This document shows, piece after piece, positions 25,815-34,650 of a stretch of 64,000 nt of DNA. This stretch comes from Ruegeria marisrubri. GTDB taxonomy: Bacteria; Pseudomonadota; Alphaproteobacteria; Rhodobacterales; Rhodobacteraceae. The stretch lies in the NCBI RefSeq assembly GCF_001507595.1, contig NZ_LQBQ01000035.1:1-64000 (forward strand), written 5' to 3'. The notes under the pieces are model-generated. The model was not told the DNA's origin and ran no database searches. It saw only the letters and a list, made by a program, of their open reading frames with translations. Positions within the stretch are counted from its first letter, which is position 1. The number at the start of each line of letters is the position of its first letter. Both the position numbers and the translations under genes were made by a program.

Positions 25815-26258
25815 ATGCGGATCGCCGTGCAGGAATCTTCGTTTGACTTGGGCGCCGAAGCGAATGCCTTTGCCGCCGGTGTCGCTGGTTGCGGTGCGGT
25901 CGTCACCTTCACCGGCATCGTGCGCGACGTGGCGCAGGGTGATCTGGACGTGATGGAGATCGAGCACTATCCGGGCATGACCGAAAAGGCGATTTCCAAG
26001 ATCGCCGAAGAGGCAAAGAGCCGGTGGTCTCTGGGCGACGTTTTGGTGATTCACCGCTACGGGCGCCTCGCCCCCGGTGAGCAGATCATGATGGTCGCCA
26101 CCGCGGCGCGCCACCGCAAGGACGCGTTCGAGGCAGCCGAATACCTGATGGATTACCTGAAATCCCGCGCCCCGTTCTGGAAAAAGGAATTCACCTCGGA
26201 TGGCGCCGAATGGGTCGAATCCAAGGACGAGGACGAGGACGCGCTCAGGCGTTGGTAA
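25815..26258 (+). CDS. moaE: Molybdopterin synthase large subunit
   Basis: A 147-residue catalytic subunit of molybdopterin synthase, which inserts two sulfurs into cyclic pyranopterin monophosphate. GAVVTFTGIVRD, MEIEHYPGMTEK, VIHRYGRLAPGEQIMMVAT and RHRKDAFEAAEYLMDYLKSRAPFWKKE match the family closely; the lysines in the last motif are catalytic. The C terminus has an acidic DEDEDAL stretch. It forms a heterotetramer with MoaD, encoded next door. Confidence 0.95.
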   Translation: MRIAVQESSFDLGAEANAFAAGVAGCGAVVTFTGIVRDVAQGDLDVMEIEHYPGMTEKAISKIAEEAKSRWSLGDVLVIHRYGRLAPGEQIMMVATAARHRKDAFEAAEYLMDYLKSRAPFWKKEFTSDGAEWVESKDEDEDALRRW

Positions 26259-26271
26259 GACGCGGCGGGCC

Positions 26272-26299
26272 GGATTGGCGCGAATTCCAGCGCCAATCC
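26272..26299. terminator. Hairpin between convergent moaE and coiled-coil gene
   Basis: GGATTGGCG (26272-26280) pairs perfectly with CGCCAATCC (26291-26299) around a ten-base loop. It sits between two convergent genes and may stop transcription from both sides. No T-run follows on either strand, so intrinsic termination would be weak. Confidence 0.45.
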
Positions 26300-26320
26300 C
26301 CGTTCCGGTATCGGCTTCTG

Positions 26321-26641
26321 CTACTCGGTGCGATGCACCAATGCCCGCAGTTCTTCCGCCTCCTGCCGGGCGGCCCGCAGACCGTCCATCGCGGCGGCCA
26401 GTTCGGCTTCGGTCTGGGTCAGCTGCGCGGTCAGTTCCGCCTCGCGCTGTTGCATGTAGGTGATGGCCTGATCGCGGCTTTCCTCGGCTTCGTGAAGTTC
26501 CTGGCTCATCCGGTCCAGATCGGCCACATCGCTCTGGCGAACCCGCGAAAGGCGATGGGCGAGCCAGTTGGCGAACCAGCCCATGCAAAACGCGACGAAC
26601 AGAATGACGGCGGTTGCGATGATGAATTCGGTTCTGTTCAT
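26321..26641 (-). CDS. Small single-pass membrane protein with coiled coil
   Basis: A 106-residue protein: one N-terminal membrane helix (about residues 6-24, FIIATAVILFVAFCMGWFA) followed by a heptad-rich coiled coil to the end (VADLDRMSQELHEAEESRDQ and later). The ATG at 26641 starts one base after the stop of the OmpA-family gene, so the two are co-translated. It has the look of envelope scaffold proteins of the YhcB/ZapG type, but I cannot assign it. A structural partner for the OmpA protein is plausible from the operon alone. Confidence 0.72.
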   Translation of the reverse strand: MNRTEFIIATAVILFVAFCMGWFANWLAHRLSRVRQSDVADLDRMSQELHEAEESRDQAITYMQQREAELTAQLTQTEAELAAAMDGLRAARQEAEELRALVHRTE

Positions 26642-26642
26642 T

Positions 26643-28571
26643 TCATTGATCCTCGGCGTCTGATTCCGGCGCGTTGCCTGTTTGGTTCGCTGCGCCGTCC
26701 TGCCCGGCCGCTGCATCCGTATTTTCCAGAGCTTCCAACCCGGTTTCCTCCGGCTCCACGGGCTCCGGCCGGATCAGGCGGAATTCGATGCGGCGGTTTT
26801 GTTCGCGCCCTTCCTCGGTGTCGTTGTCGGCGATTGGCTGGGTCTCTCCGTATCCGACGGCTGCGAAGCTCGAGGTCAGAACCCGGCGCGCGCGCAGTTC
26901 GTTCAGGATGGACTGGGCCCGCGACTGGCTGAGTTTCTGGTTCATCTCTTCGCGGCCCTGGCTGTCCGTGTGCCCCTGAATCTCAAGCCGGATCTGGCCG
27001 CATTCGCGCAGGATATCGGCAATCTGGTTGATCGCGTCCAAAGACCCCGCGGAAACGGTGGCCGAGCCGGGCTCGAAAGTGATCTTGTTGCGTTCCTGCA
27101 CTTCCGCGATCCGTGCCTCGCATTCTTCGGGGGCGGGCTTGGAATCCACCGGTTTGGGCGGGGCTTCGTAGGTGACCAACAGCGTGAAATCCTTCGCATC
27201 GCCCAACCGCGCCGACAGCACCCGCGCGATTTCGGCCTTGGCGTCCTCGCGGTGGCTGGTCCCGCTCAGGATTACCGCATCCGGGGTGACCGTGGCGGCG
27301 CCGTTATGCAGATAGGACAGTGCTTCGAGGCTTGCCAGAACCCTGACCGGCCAATCCGCCGGCAAGTCCGGTGCGACCCGCGTCGCCATGTAGACGGCAT
27401 CGGAACCGAAGGCCGCGCGGGCATAGCTGTCGGCCATTTCTCGGAGGGTTTCATCTCCGACGCGGCCGCGCATCTGCACCAAACCCTCGGGGCTGAGGGT
27501 GGCGGTGAACTCGGGTGTTCCGACCGCCTGGGCCATTTCGGGTTCCGGCAGAACCGCGTGCAATGCAAACACCTCGGGAAGGCTGTTTTCCAGTTCACCG
27601 ACGACCCGGTCGAAAAGCGCGTGGTCGGTTCCCTGCCGCGCGACAAGAGTGATGTCCGCGTCCGAAATCGTGACCGATCCTTGCCCAAGTTCGGCCAGCG
27701 CGGCGATGCTCAACTCCGCGGCCCTGGCCCAATTGGGCGATGGAACGCCAAGTCCGATCGTGCATGTCACCGCGCCGGTCAGTCCGGCGCGTCGGGCGGC
27801 GGCGACGATGCGATCGCGGGCGGCTTCGTCCTGGGCTGAACAGGCGTCGAAGCGACTGCCGCTGTCGTCGATCAGGAAGCGCAGCGTGAACGGGGTGATG
27901 ACCGGCCTGGGGGCCGAAATGGACAGGCCAATGCGCAGGCTGGGCGGGGCCGCGCGTGTCAATTCCTGCTCAAGCCGCGTCTTGTCCTCGGGGCTGTCGG
28001 CGATGGCCGTTATCTTGACCAGCCCGGCGCTGGCGGAAACCTTGGCCCTCGGCAGCTGCGACAGGGCCTGAACCGCGTAGGATATGGCAATGTCCCAACC
28101 CGACGGTGCCGGGTAATCGGCGGTCTCCATGAGATCGGCAACCCGTGCGCTTGGGTCGAGGCTCTTGAGGGACTGCACCAGTTCGTCGCGATCCGTGTTG
28201 GTGGGAATCAGGCCGATAATGGATATTCCGCTGTCGTTGCGCAGGATTTCCGCCGAAAACCGGGGCGGCTCCAGATCCGCGGTCGGCTCGACCTCCATTT
28301 CGTCGATGACCCGAGAGGCGTCGACTTCGGTCCCGGCGACCGTAATCGCACTGAAGCGGGTTGCCTCGTCGGGCGCCATGCCCGTCAGGACGACCCGCAG
28401 CCCGTCGGCCTCGACCTCTGCCCATTCGAAACCTTGCAGGCTCAGGGCGCGCCTCACGGCGCGTTCGGAACTGTCTTCGACAGAGGTGACGGCATAACCT
28501 GCTCCGAAGAGGCACAGAACGACCGCCAGAACAAAGGTTGCAACAACCGCGATTGGATAGGGAAGACGCAT
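26643..28571 (-). CDS. OmpA-family envelope protein with BON-like repeats
   Basis: A 642-residue protein with an N-terminal membrane helix (about residues 6-28), a long middle region of several BON-like segments (e.g. VEADGLRVVLTGMAPDEATR and LVKITAIADSPEDKTRLEQEL) and a C-terminal OmpA peptidoglycan-binding domain (about 505-610, ITFEPGSATVSAGSLDAI, IQGHTDSQG, LSQSRAQSI, NRRIEFRL). It ends in an acidic Glu/Pro-rich tail. It probably spans the periplasm between inner membrane and peptidoglycan. It lies between ubiA upstream (64 bases) and the coiled-coil gene downstream on the same strand. Confidence 0.83.
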   Translation of the reverse strand: MRLPYPIAVVATFVLAVVLCLFGAGYAVTSVEDSSERAVRRALSLQGFEWAEVEADGLRVVLTGMAPDEATRFSAITVAGTEVDASRVIDEMEVEPTADLEPPRFSAEILRNDSGISIIGLIPTNTDRDELVQSLKSLDPSARVADLMETADYPAPSGWDIAISYAVQALSQLPRAKVSASAGLVKITAIADSPEDKTRLEQELTRAAPPSLRIGLSISAPRPVITPFTLRFLIDDSGSRFDACSAQDEAARDRIVAAARRAGLTGAVTCTIGLGVPSPNWARAAELSIAALAELGQGSVTISDADITLVARQGTDHALFDRVVGELENSLPEVFALHAVLPEPEMAQAVGTPEFTATLSPEGLVQMRGRVGDETLREMADSYARAAFGSDAVYMATRVAPDLPADWPVRVLASLEALSYLHNGAATVTPDAVILSGTSHREDAKAEIARVLSARLGDAKDFTLLVTYEAPPKPVDSKPAPEECEARIAEVQERNKITFEPGSATVSAGSLDAINQIADILRECGQIRLEIQGHTDSQGREEMNQKLSQSRAQSILNELRARRVLTSSFAAVGYGETQPIADNDTEEGREQNRRIEFRLIRPEPVEPEETGLEALENTDAAAGQDGAANQTGNAPESDAEDQ

Positions 28572-28635
28572 TGGTGGGCTTGTCTCAACTCAGCGTTTGG
28601 CCGGCAGTCTTACAGTCCTCCGGTCCGGGGTGCAA

Positions 28636-29598
28636 TCAGGCCAGCAGGGCCGCGCAGAAGAAGACCAGCGGAATTAGGCCGGTGTCCCGGTTGGCGCGGA
28701 ACAGCTGCAGAAGTTTTGCATTGTCCTCGATGTCCAGACCACGCAGTTGCCAGGCCATGTGCCAGCCCATTGCCCAAGGCCCGGCAATGCCCAGAGCCAG
28801 CGCCAGGAACGAAGCATCTGGCAGCGCGGCCTCGATCACGGCGATACCCATCAGCGAGACGGTGCCGACCAGGAAATACTTCAGCCATCGCGCCGTATCC
28901 GTGCCGAACAGCCGCGCAGTCGACTTCACCCCGATCAGGGCATCGTCCTCGGTATCCTGATGGGCATAGATCGTGTCATAGAACAGCGTCCATGAAATGC
29001 CGGCGGCATAGAGGAAAATGGCCGGCCATCCCAGCGAACCGCTATGCGCGGTCCAGGCCAGCAGCGCGCCCCAGTTGAAGGCGAGCCCCAGAAACACCTG
29101 CGGCCACCAGGTGAACCGCTTGGCAAAGGGGTAAATGGCGACTGGCAGCAGGGACAGCACGCCAAGCGCAATGGCGGCCCGGTTGAAGGTCAGCAGGATC
29201 GCCAGCGCCAGCAGGCATTGCAGCACCATCCACGCCACCGCCTGCTTGACCGTGACCTGCCCGGACGGGATCGGGCGTGACCGGGTGCGTTCGACCCTGC
29301 CGTCGAAATCGCGGTCGGTGATGTCGTTCCAGGTGCATCCCGCGCCGCGCATCAGGAAGGCGCCGATGGCGCAGCCAATTGCGATCCACAGATCCTGCCA
29401 CCGCGGGTCACCGCCGTCGAGCATGGCCAGCGACAGCCCCCACCAGCAGGGAATCAGCAACAGCCAGGTGCCGATGGGCCTGTCCGCGCGCGAGAGGCGC
29501 AGATAGGGGCGGGCAAAGGCCGGGGCGCGGGTATCCACCCAGTTGCCGGTGACCGCGTCCGAGACCTGACCATCTGGTGTTGGGGCGTTGCCTTGCAT
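28636..29598 (-). CDS. ubiA: 4-hydroxybenzoate octaprenyltransferase
   Basis: A 320-residue membrane prenyltransferase for ubiquinone synthesis. The first Asp-rich motif is GCTWNDITDRDFDGRVERTRSRP, where NDxxDxxxD binds prenyl diphosphate through Mg2+; the second is YAHQDTEDD. Eight or nine helices are visible. The ATG at 29598 gives a normal length; the much longer frame upstream is antisense to rsmE and rejected. The start codon is only 12 bases from that of the divergent rsmE gene. Confidence 0.92.
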   Translation of the reverse strand: MQGNAPTPDGQVSDAVTGNWVDTRAPAFARPYLRLSRADRPIGTWLLLIPCWWGLSLAMLDGGDPRWQDLWIAIGCAIGAFLMRGAGCTWNDITDRDFDGRVERTRSRPIPSGQVTVKQAVAWMVLQCLLALAILLTFNRAAIALGVLSLLPVAIYPFAKRFTWWPQVFLGLAFNWGALLAWTAHSGSLGWPAIFLYAAGISWTLFYDTIYAHQDTEDDALIGVKSTARLFGTDTARWLKYFLVGTVSLMGIAVIEAALPDASFLALALGIAGPWAMGWHMAWQLRGLDIEDNAKLLQLFRANRDTGLIPLVFFCAALLA

Positions 29599-29610
29599 AT
29601 GTAGGCTCTC

Positions 29611-30336
29611 ATGAATGCTAAGATCAGGCTGTATGTAGATCACCCTCTGGGGGTGGGGCAATCGGTTCCTTTGACGCGCGAGCAGGCGCATTACCTGTTC
29701 GGCGTGATGCGCTTGGCCGTGGGCGCCCCGGTGGCGCTGTTCAACGGGCGCGACGGCGAATGGCTGGCCGAGGTGTCCGAGGCGGGGAAAAGGGGCGGCT
29801 TGCTGACCTGCAAGGAACAGACGCGGCCCCTGCAGCTTCCCCCCGATCTCTGGTTGCTCTTTGCGCCCATAAAGAAGGCGCGCACCGATTTCATCGTCGA
29901 GAAGGCGGCCGAGATGGGCGCCGCGCGGATCATTCCCGTGCAGACCGATTTCACCAACTCCGAACGCATCCGGCAGGACCGCCTGCAAGCCCACGCCATC
30001 GAGGCGGCCGAGCAATGCGGCGGCACCTTCGTGCCCGAGGTCACCGAGCTGCAAAAGCTGGACCGGTTGCTTGCCGACTGGCCCGAGGGCCGGCAACTGA
30101 TGTTCTGTGACGAGGCCGAGGCCGGTTCGGCGCTGCGCCTTGCGGCCGGTGAAAAAGGCAGGCCCTGGGCCATCCTGATCGGCCCCGAGGGCGGGTTTTC
30201 CGACCGTGAACGCGCGCGCCTGTCGGGCCTTCCCTTTGCACATGTGGTCAGCCTCGGGCCGCGCATCCTCAGGGCCGACACGGCGGCGGTGGCGGCGATG
30301 ACCGTCTGGCAGCAGGCGCTGGGAGACTGGGCGTGA
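29611..30336 (+). CDS. rsmE: 16S rRNA (uracil1498-N3)-methyltransferase
   Basis: A 241-residue SPOUT methyltransferase that methylates U1498 in the ribosomal decoding centre. GPEGGFSDRERARL and SLGPRILRADTAAVAAMTVW form the knotted SAM site; FAPIKKARTDFIVEKAAEMGAARI is also conserved. It is divergent from ubiA with 12 bases between start codons. Its stop overlaps the GTG start of the next gene, which suggests a three-gene operon. Confidence 0.95.
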   Translation: MNAKIRLYVDHPLGVGQSVPLTREQAHYLFGVMRLAVGAPVALFNGRDGEWLAEVSEAGKRGGLLTCKEQTRPLQLPPDLWLLFAPIKKARTDFIVEKAAEMGAARIIPVQTDFTNSERIRQDRLQAHAIEAAEQCGGTFVPEVTELQKLDRLLADWPEGRQLMFCDEAEAGSALRLAAGEKGRPWAILIGPEGGFSDRERARLSGLPFAHVVSLGPRILRADTAAVAAMTVWQQALGDWA

Positions 30337-31142
30337 CACCGCCGCCCCGCCTGCATGTCGTGACCGCCACGGCGCCCGACAAGGCGGTGATCCTGCGGCG
30401 GGGGCCAAGCGGGCAGGTCGCCAGTATACTGTGGGACCGCCAGACCAACGTTTTCCGGCTGGGTCAGTGGCTGCTCGGGCGCATCCACGAATACCGGACC
30501 GACCTGTCGCCTGATGGTCGGCACCTGGTCTATTTCGCCTGTCGCGGCGGGCGGTGCTGGACCGCCGTGTCCCGGGCGCCGTGGTTGCGGGCGCTTGCCT
30601 TTTGGCCGCAGGCCAGCAGCTGGCACGGCGGCGGTGCTTTCACCGACGAGGGCGCGCTGTGGCTGAACGGGGCCGAGGCGCCGCCGAACTTGCCTGACGG
30701 ATTGCGGCCTGCGTCAACCGACGCCTACCTGCATTCCACCGATGGATTTTACATCGGCAACCTGTATGCCGCGAAGATGCAGCGGCGGGGTTGGGCGCAT
30801 GTGGCCGGAGACCGCTACGAGGCCGAGTTGAAAAAGACCGCTGTCGGCGGTTGGGCGCTGCGGATGCGCCTTGCGATCGGTGAAAGGGACAGGTCCCTGA
30901 TCTCGACCCGCTTCGCATTGGCGGCCGCAAACGGGGCGGAAACCATCGACCTGACCGATTGGGAATGGGCCGACACCCATGGCGATCATGTCCAGTGGAC
31001 CGCAAGAGGCGGACTCTGGCAGGCGCGGCTCGGGGCGGATGGCTCTCTTGAAGATCGCGTGTTGCTGCACGATTTCTCTGACATGGAGTTCCAAGCCATC
31101 GAGGCCCCGTATCAGGGCGTTCAGGAAAGGCCGCAGCCATGA
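30333..31142 (+). CDS. Conserved hypothetical protein, possibly WD/beta-propeller-like
   Basis: A 269-residue soluble protein starting with GTG at 30333 in a four-base overlap with rsmE. It has many Trp and Gly residues in spaced strands (ILWDRQTNVFRLGQWLLGRIHEYRTDLSPDGRHLVYFA, LWLNGAEAP), reading like beta-strand repeats. No signal peptide is seen. I do not recognise the family beyond it being common in Rhodobacterales next to rsmE or gshA. It is coupled to the next gene by a four-base overlap. Confidence 0.7.
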   Translation: MTPPPRLHVVTATAPDKAVILRRGPSGQVASILWDRQTNVFRLGQWLLGRIHEYRTDLSPDGRHLVYFACRGGRCWTAVSRAPWLRALAFWPQASSWHGGGAFTDEGALWLNGAEAPPNLPDGLRPASTDAYLHSTDGFYIGNLYAAKMQRRGWAHVAGDRYEAELKKTAVGGWALRMRLAIGERDRSLISTRFALAAANGAETIDLTDWEWADTHGDHVQWTARGGLWQARLGADGSLEDRVLLHDFSDMEFQAIEAPYQGVQERPQP

Positions 31143-31666
31143 GTTTCATCCGCCCCGAAGTAAAGCTTGCCCTGTGGCGCTGGCGCGAAGTGCTGGTGGC
31201 CGCAGGTGTCGCGGTGTTGGGGGTCAGCTGGATCGGCGGGCCGGGTGGGCTGTTGGGCTGGATCGGCTGGGTGCTGGTTGTCGCGGCGCTAGCTCTGGCG
31301 ATCATCGGGGTGCAACGCGCCCGTTTCCGCACCGGCGCGGGCGGACCGGGGGTGGTAAGCGTGGACGAGGGGCAGATCACCTATCTCGGGCCCTTGACCG
31401 GCGGTGTCGTGTCGGCGCGGGAAATCGAGCGTCTGGCGCTGGATCCGACGGCGCGGCCCGCGCACTGGATTCTCGAGCAGCCGGGGCAACCCACTCTGCA
31501 CATCCCGGTGAACGCCGAAGGGGCCGAGGCCCTGTTCGACGTGTTCGCGTCCCTGCCGGGCATGCGGACCGAACGGATGCTGGCCGAACTGAACGGCGCC
31601 TCCGTTCACCCGGTCGTGATCTGGGAAAAGCACCCGATGCGTCCGCCGCAGGCCAGGCTGCATTGA
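31139..31666 (+). CDS. Two-TM membrane protein of unknown function
   Basis: A 175-residue protein with two hydrophobic helices near the N terminus (about 18-36 and 38-58, rich in Gly/Val/Leu) and a soluble C-terminal domain of about 110 residues with ITYLGPLTGGVVSAREIERLAL. The layout resembles small membrane proteins with a PH-like or photosystem-assembly-like cytoplasmic domain, but I cannot assign it. The ATG at 31139 overlaps the previous stop. The gene leads to gshA after 66 bases. Confidence 0.7.
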   Translation: MSFIRPEVKLALWRWREVLVAAGVAVLGVSWIGGPGGLLGWIGWVLVVAALALAIIGVQRARFRTGAGGPGVVSVDEGQITYLGPLTGGVVSAREIERLALDPTARPAHWILEQPGQPTLHIPVNAEGAEALFDVFASLPGMRTERMLAELNGASVHPVVIWEKHPMRPPQARLH

Positions 31667-31732
31667 CACCGGGGCCGTTTCCGACCACGACTGCCCTCTA
31701 CGACAAGACACATCAGGATCGGAGCACGGTTC

Positions 31733-33103
31733 ATGTCCATTCCTCAGTCCGGCGGCGGGCCGATCGAGCGCCACGAACAACTGGCCGAATACCTGGCCGA
31801 TGGCTGCAAGCCCAAGCAGGATTGGCGCATCGGAACCGAGCACGAGAAGTTCGGCTACTGCAAGGAAACGCTCAAGCCGTTGCCTTACGAGGGCGAGCGG
31901 TCGATCCTGGCGGTGCTCGAGGGGCTGCGCGATCTGCACGGCTGGGCACCTCTGGAAGAGGGCGGCAAGCTGATCGGCTTGGAAAAGGACGGGGCCAATG
32001 TCTCGCTCGAACCCGGTGGGCAGCTGGAACTGTCTGGCGCGCCGCTCGAGACGATTCACGAGACCTGTGACGAGGTGAACGCGCACCTGAAGGACGTGAA
32101 GGACATCGCCGACAAGATCGGCGTCGGTTTCATCGGTCTGGGCGCGGCGCCGATCTGGACGCATGAACAGATGCCCGTGATGCCCAAGGGGCGATACAAG
32201 CTGATGACCGACTACATGGATCGGGTCGGCACCATGGGCAAGACCATGATGTATCGCACCTGCACGGTGCAGGTGAATCTCGACTTCGCCTCCGAGGCGG
32301 ACATGGTGCAGAAACTGCGCGTGGCGCTGGCATTGCAGCCGGTGGCGACCGCCCTGTTCGCGAACTCTCCGTTTTTCGAGGGCAAGCCGAATGGCCACAA
32401 GTCCTGGCGCTCGCGCGTGTGGCGCGATCTGGATCCCGCGCGCACCGGCATGTTGCCCTTCGTGTTCGAGGATGGCTTCGGCTTCGAGGCGTGGGTGGAA
32501 TACGCGCTCGATGTGCCGATGTATTTCGTCTATCGCGACGGCAGATACATCGACGCGCTGGGCCAGAGTTTCCGTGACTTCCTCAAGGGTGAGCTGCCCG
32601 CGTTGCCGGGTGAGACCCCGACGCTGAGCGACTGGGCCGACCATCTTACCACGATCTTCCCCGAGGCTCGGATCAAGAAATTCATCGAGATGCGCGGTGC
32701 TGATGGTGGCCCGTGGCGGCGGCTGTGCGCATTGCCGGCCTTCTGGGTCGGCCTGACCTACGAACAAAGCGCGCTGGACGCGGCCTGGGACCTGGTCAAG
32801 GGCTGGGATGCCGAAACCCGCGAGGCGCTACGCGTCGCGGCCAGCAAGGATGGGCTGCAGGCCAAGGTTGCTGGTATCGACATGCACGAACTGGCGCGCG
32901 AGGCGGTGTCGGTCGCCGAAGCCGGCCTCAAGGCCCGCGCTCGGCCGGGGGCGGGCGGCATGGTGCCGGATGAGACGCATTTCCTGAACGCTCTCAAGGA
33001 CAGTCTGCAAAGCGGCAAGGTGCCGGCCGATGAACTGCTCGAGCATTATTATGGCGACTGGAACGGGGATCTGACCCGCATTTACGCCGAATACAGCTAT
33101 TGA
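31733..33103 (+). CDS. gshA: Glutamate-cysteine ligase (plant/alphaproteobacterial type)
   Basis: A 456-residue enzyme that joins glutamate and cysteine in the first step of glutathione synthesis, using ATP. IGTEHEKFGY, VSLEPGGQLELSGAPL, MPKGRYKLMTDYM, MMYRTCTVQVNLDFASE and NSPFFEGKPNG are signatures of the GCS2 group found in plants and alphaproteobacteria. The ATG at 31733 fits the family length. A strong hairpin terminator follows the stop. Confidence 0.95.
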   Translation: MSIPQSGGGPIERHEQLAEYLADGCKPKQDWRIGTEHEKFGYCKETLKPLPYEGERSILAVLEGLRDLHGWAPLEEGGKLIGLEKDGANVSLEPGGQLELSGAPLETIHETCDEVNAHLKDVKDIADKIGVGFIGLGAAPIWTHEQMPVMPKGRYKLMTDYMDRVGTMGKTMMYRTCTVQVNLDFASEADMVQKLRVALALQPVATALFANSPFFEGKPNGHKSWRSRVWRDLDPARTGMLPFVFEDGFGFEAWVEYALDVPMYFVYRDGRYIDALGQSFRDFLKGELPALPGETPTLSDWADHLTTIFPEARIKKFIEMRGADGGPWRRLCALPAFWVGLTYEQSALDAAWDLVKGWDAETREALRVAASKDGLQAKVAGIDMHELAREAVSVAEAGLKARARPGAGGMVPDETHFLNALKDSLQSGKVPADELLEHYYGDWNGDLTRIYAEYSY

Positions 33104-33123
33104 TTGCTGGAAAGGCCAATCAG

Positions 33124-33156
33124 AACGGGTCCGCCATTTGAACCGGCGGACCCGTT
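33124..33156 (+). terminator. Rho-independent-like terminator after gshA
   Basis: AACGGGTCCGCC (33124-33135) pairs perfectly over 12 bases with GGCGGACCCGTT (33145-33156) around a nine-base loop, followed by TTGCGTTTCT on the plus strand. It lies 20 bases after the gshA stop and 20 before the end of the convergent outer-membrane gene, and may serve both. Confidence 0.75.
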
Positions 33157-33175
33157 TGCGTTTCTGCCGTCTGGT

Positions 33176-33754
33176 TCAGAACCGAAAGGCCGCACGAACC
33201 TGAATCGTGGTGGCATCCACGTCCACGGTGGAGCCGTTGAAATTGTTGAACTCGTGATACAGGAGTTCACCGGCAACACTGACATCGCCGTTGACAACGT
33301 GTTCGTAGCCGCCGCCGATGAACCAGCCGTCATCGCTGCCCAAGGTGCTGACGCTGGCCTCGGCATAGCCGCCGACACCGTAAAGCAGGCCTTCGTTCAC
33401 CTTGTATCCGGCCCGGACCCTGAGCCGCCAGATGTCGTCGATCGAGGCAGAACTGCCCAGAGAAACATCCGTCCAGTCATAATCGAAACCGCCACCTAGA
33501 ACCCAGGTGCCGAAATCGTAGTCATAGCCAAGGTTCAGCCCGCCGATCCAGTCATCTCCGTCAATGCCCGAAAGGTTCGTATCCGCGCCGATATATCCCA
33601 GCTGCCCCCCCGCATAGAACCCGGTCCAGTCGTAGTTGGTCGGGGGCAGGGTTGACGCATACTGCGTCACGCTGCTTTCCGTCGCGGATTGTGCCCACGC
33701 CTGTCCTGAGGCCAGAATGGAAAGGGCAGAGAAAATCATCAGGTTCCGCGCCAT
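33176..33754 (-). CDS. Outer-membrane beta-barrel protein (OmpA-like/OMP_b-brl fold)
   Basis: A 192-residue protein with a signal peptide (residues 1-22, ending SGQAWAQ), then alternating-strand sequences rich in Gly, Tyr and Asp (WTGFYAGGQLGYIGADTN, GGLNLGYDYDFGTWVLGGGFDYDW, LRVRAGYKVNEGLLYGVGGY), and a C-terminal Phe (VRAAFRF), the signal for barrel insertion. About eight strands fit the size. It is the 8-strand small-porin type common in alphaproteobacteria (Omp31-like). Expected outer-membrane location; function probably structural or stress-related. Confidence 0.85.
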   Translation of the reverse strand: MARNLMIFSALSILASGQAWAQSATESSVTQYASTLPPTNYDWTGFYAGGQLGYIGADTNLSGIDGDDWIGGLNLGYDYDFGTWVLGGGFDYDWTDVSLGSSASIDDIWRLRVRAGYKVNEGLLYGVGGYAEASVSTLGSDDGWFIGGGYEHVVNGDVSVAGELLYHEFNNFNGSTVDVDATTIQVRAAFRF

Positions 33755-34044
33755 CTCTTATCCTTTCATTGAAATCTCGGTGCACCGGGGAGGGCATCGA
33801 AGGTGTTGCCAGAATTCCCTTCGGCTGATGCCGCTTCTGACCGTCAAAAAACTTCTGAAATTCACACCATGCCCCTGCCCCCCAAAAAAAGGCAGACGCC
33901 GCTTCATGAATAAACTGAAATTCAAGTGCCGGAATGATACCGCCAAAAAGGCGGAACCTCAAATCACATCGTGCGGCGCAACAATCTTTCTACCAAGGGT
34001 CGCCGGTGTAGGCAGGCGCGGAACCGGGGTTTGGCCGTTCGTGA
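33755..34044. other. Intergenic region upstream of the outer-membrane gene and downstream of plsY
   Basis: About 290 bases with lower GC than the surroundings. It should hold the minus-strand promoter of the barrel gene. A short CCGCC/GGCGG hairpin with a five-base A/T loop near 33953-33967 may be part of a plsY terminator. No gene is supported. Confidence 0.4.
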
Positions 34045-34650
34045 CTACGAGCGTCCGATCCTGGGTTCCGTTCCGGCCCGGATCCGGGCGATGTTGGCGC
34101 GGTGCCTCCAGTAGATCATGACGGTCAGAATGACGCCCAGCAGGAAGGTGGTTCCGTATCCTAGAAAAACGGCCCAGATCGTTGAAGACGCCGCCGCCAT
34201 CAGCGCGCCCATCGAGGAAATGCGCGTCACTGCTGCCGCCGCGAGCCAGGTCAGACAGCAGGCAATGCCGACAGGCCAGGCCAGTGCCAGCCACAAGCCC
34301 AGGAATGTGGCGACGCCTTTGCCGCCCCGGAACCGCAGCCAGACCGGGTAGCAATGCCCGACAAAGGCCGCCAGGGCCGCCAGTTGCGCGGCGTCCTCGC
34401 CCGCGAAGGCGCGCGCCAGCAGCACGGCCACTGCTCCTTTGCCCGCGTCGAACAGCAATGTCACGGCCGCCGCCGCCTTGTTGCCGGTGCGCAGCACATT
34501 GGTCGCGCCGATATTGCCCGACCCGATCTGCCGCAGGTTTCCCAGCCCCATGACCTTTGCCACGATCATCCCGTAGGGGACCGAGCCCAGACCATAGCCG
34601 ATCAGGGCCCAAAGCAGCAGTTGGGCGGTCGAGGTATCAATGGGCGGCAT
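34045..34650 (-). CDS. plsY: Glycerol-3-phosphate acyltransferase (acyl-phosphate dependent)
   Basis: A 201-residue membrane enzyme that transfers an acyl group from acyl-phosphate to glycerol 3-phosphate, starting phospholipid synthesis. The three PlsY motifs are visible: YGLGSVPYGMI, GSGNIGATNVLRTGNK and FRGGKGVATFLG. Five helices fit the family. Its start codon ATG at 34650 overlaps the stop of the dihydroorotase-like gene upstream, so it is coupled to the pyrimidine operon, a linkage seen in other Rhodobacterales. Confidence 0.94.
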   Translation of the reverse strand: MPPIDTSTAQLLLWALIGYGLGSVPYGMIVAKVMGLGNLRQIGSGNIGATNVLRTGNKAAAAVTLLFDAGKGAVAVLLARAFAGEDAAQLAALAAFVGHCYPVWLRFRGGKGVATFLGLWLALAWPVGIACCLTWLAAAAVTRISSMGALMAAASSTIWAVFLGYGTTFLLGVILTVMIYWRHRANIARIRAGTEPRIGRS

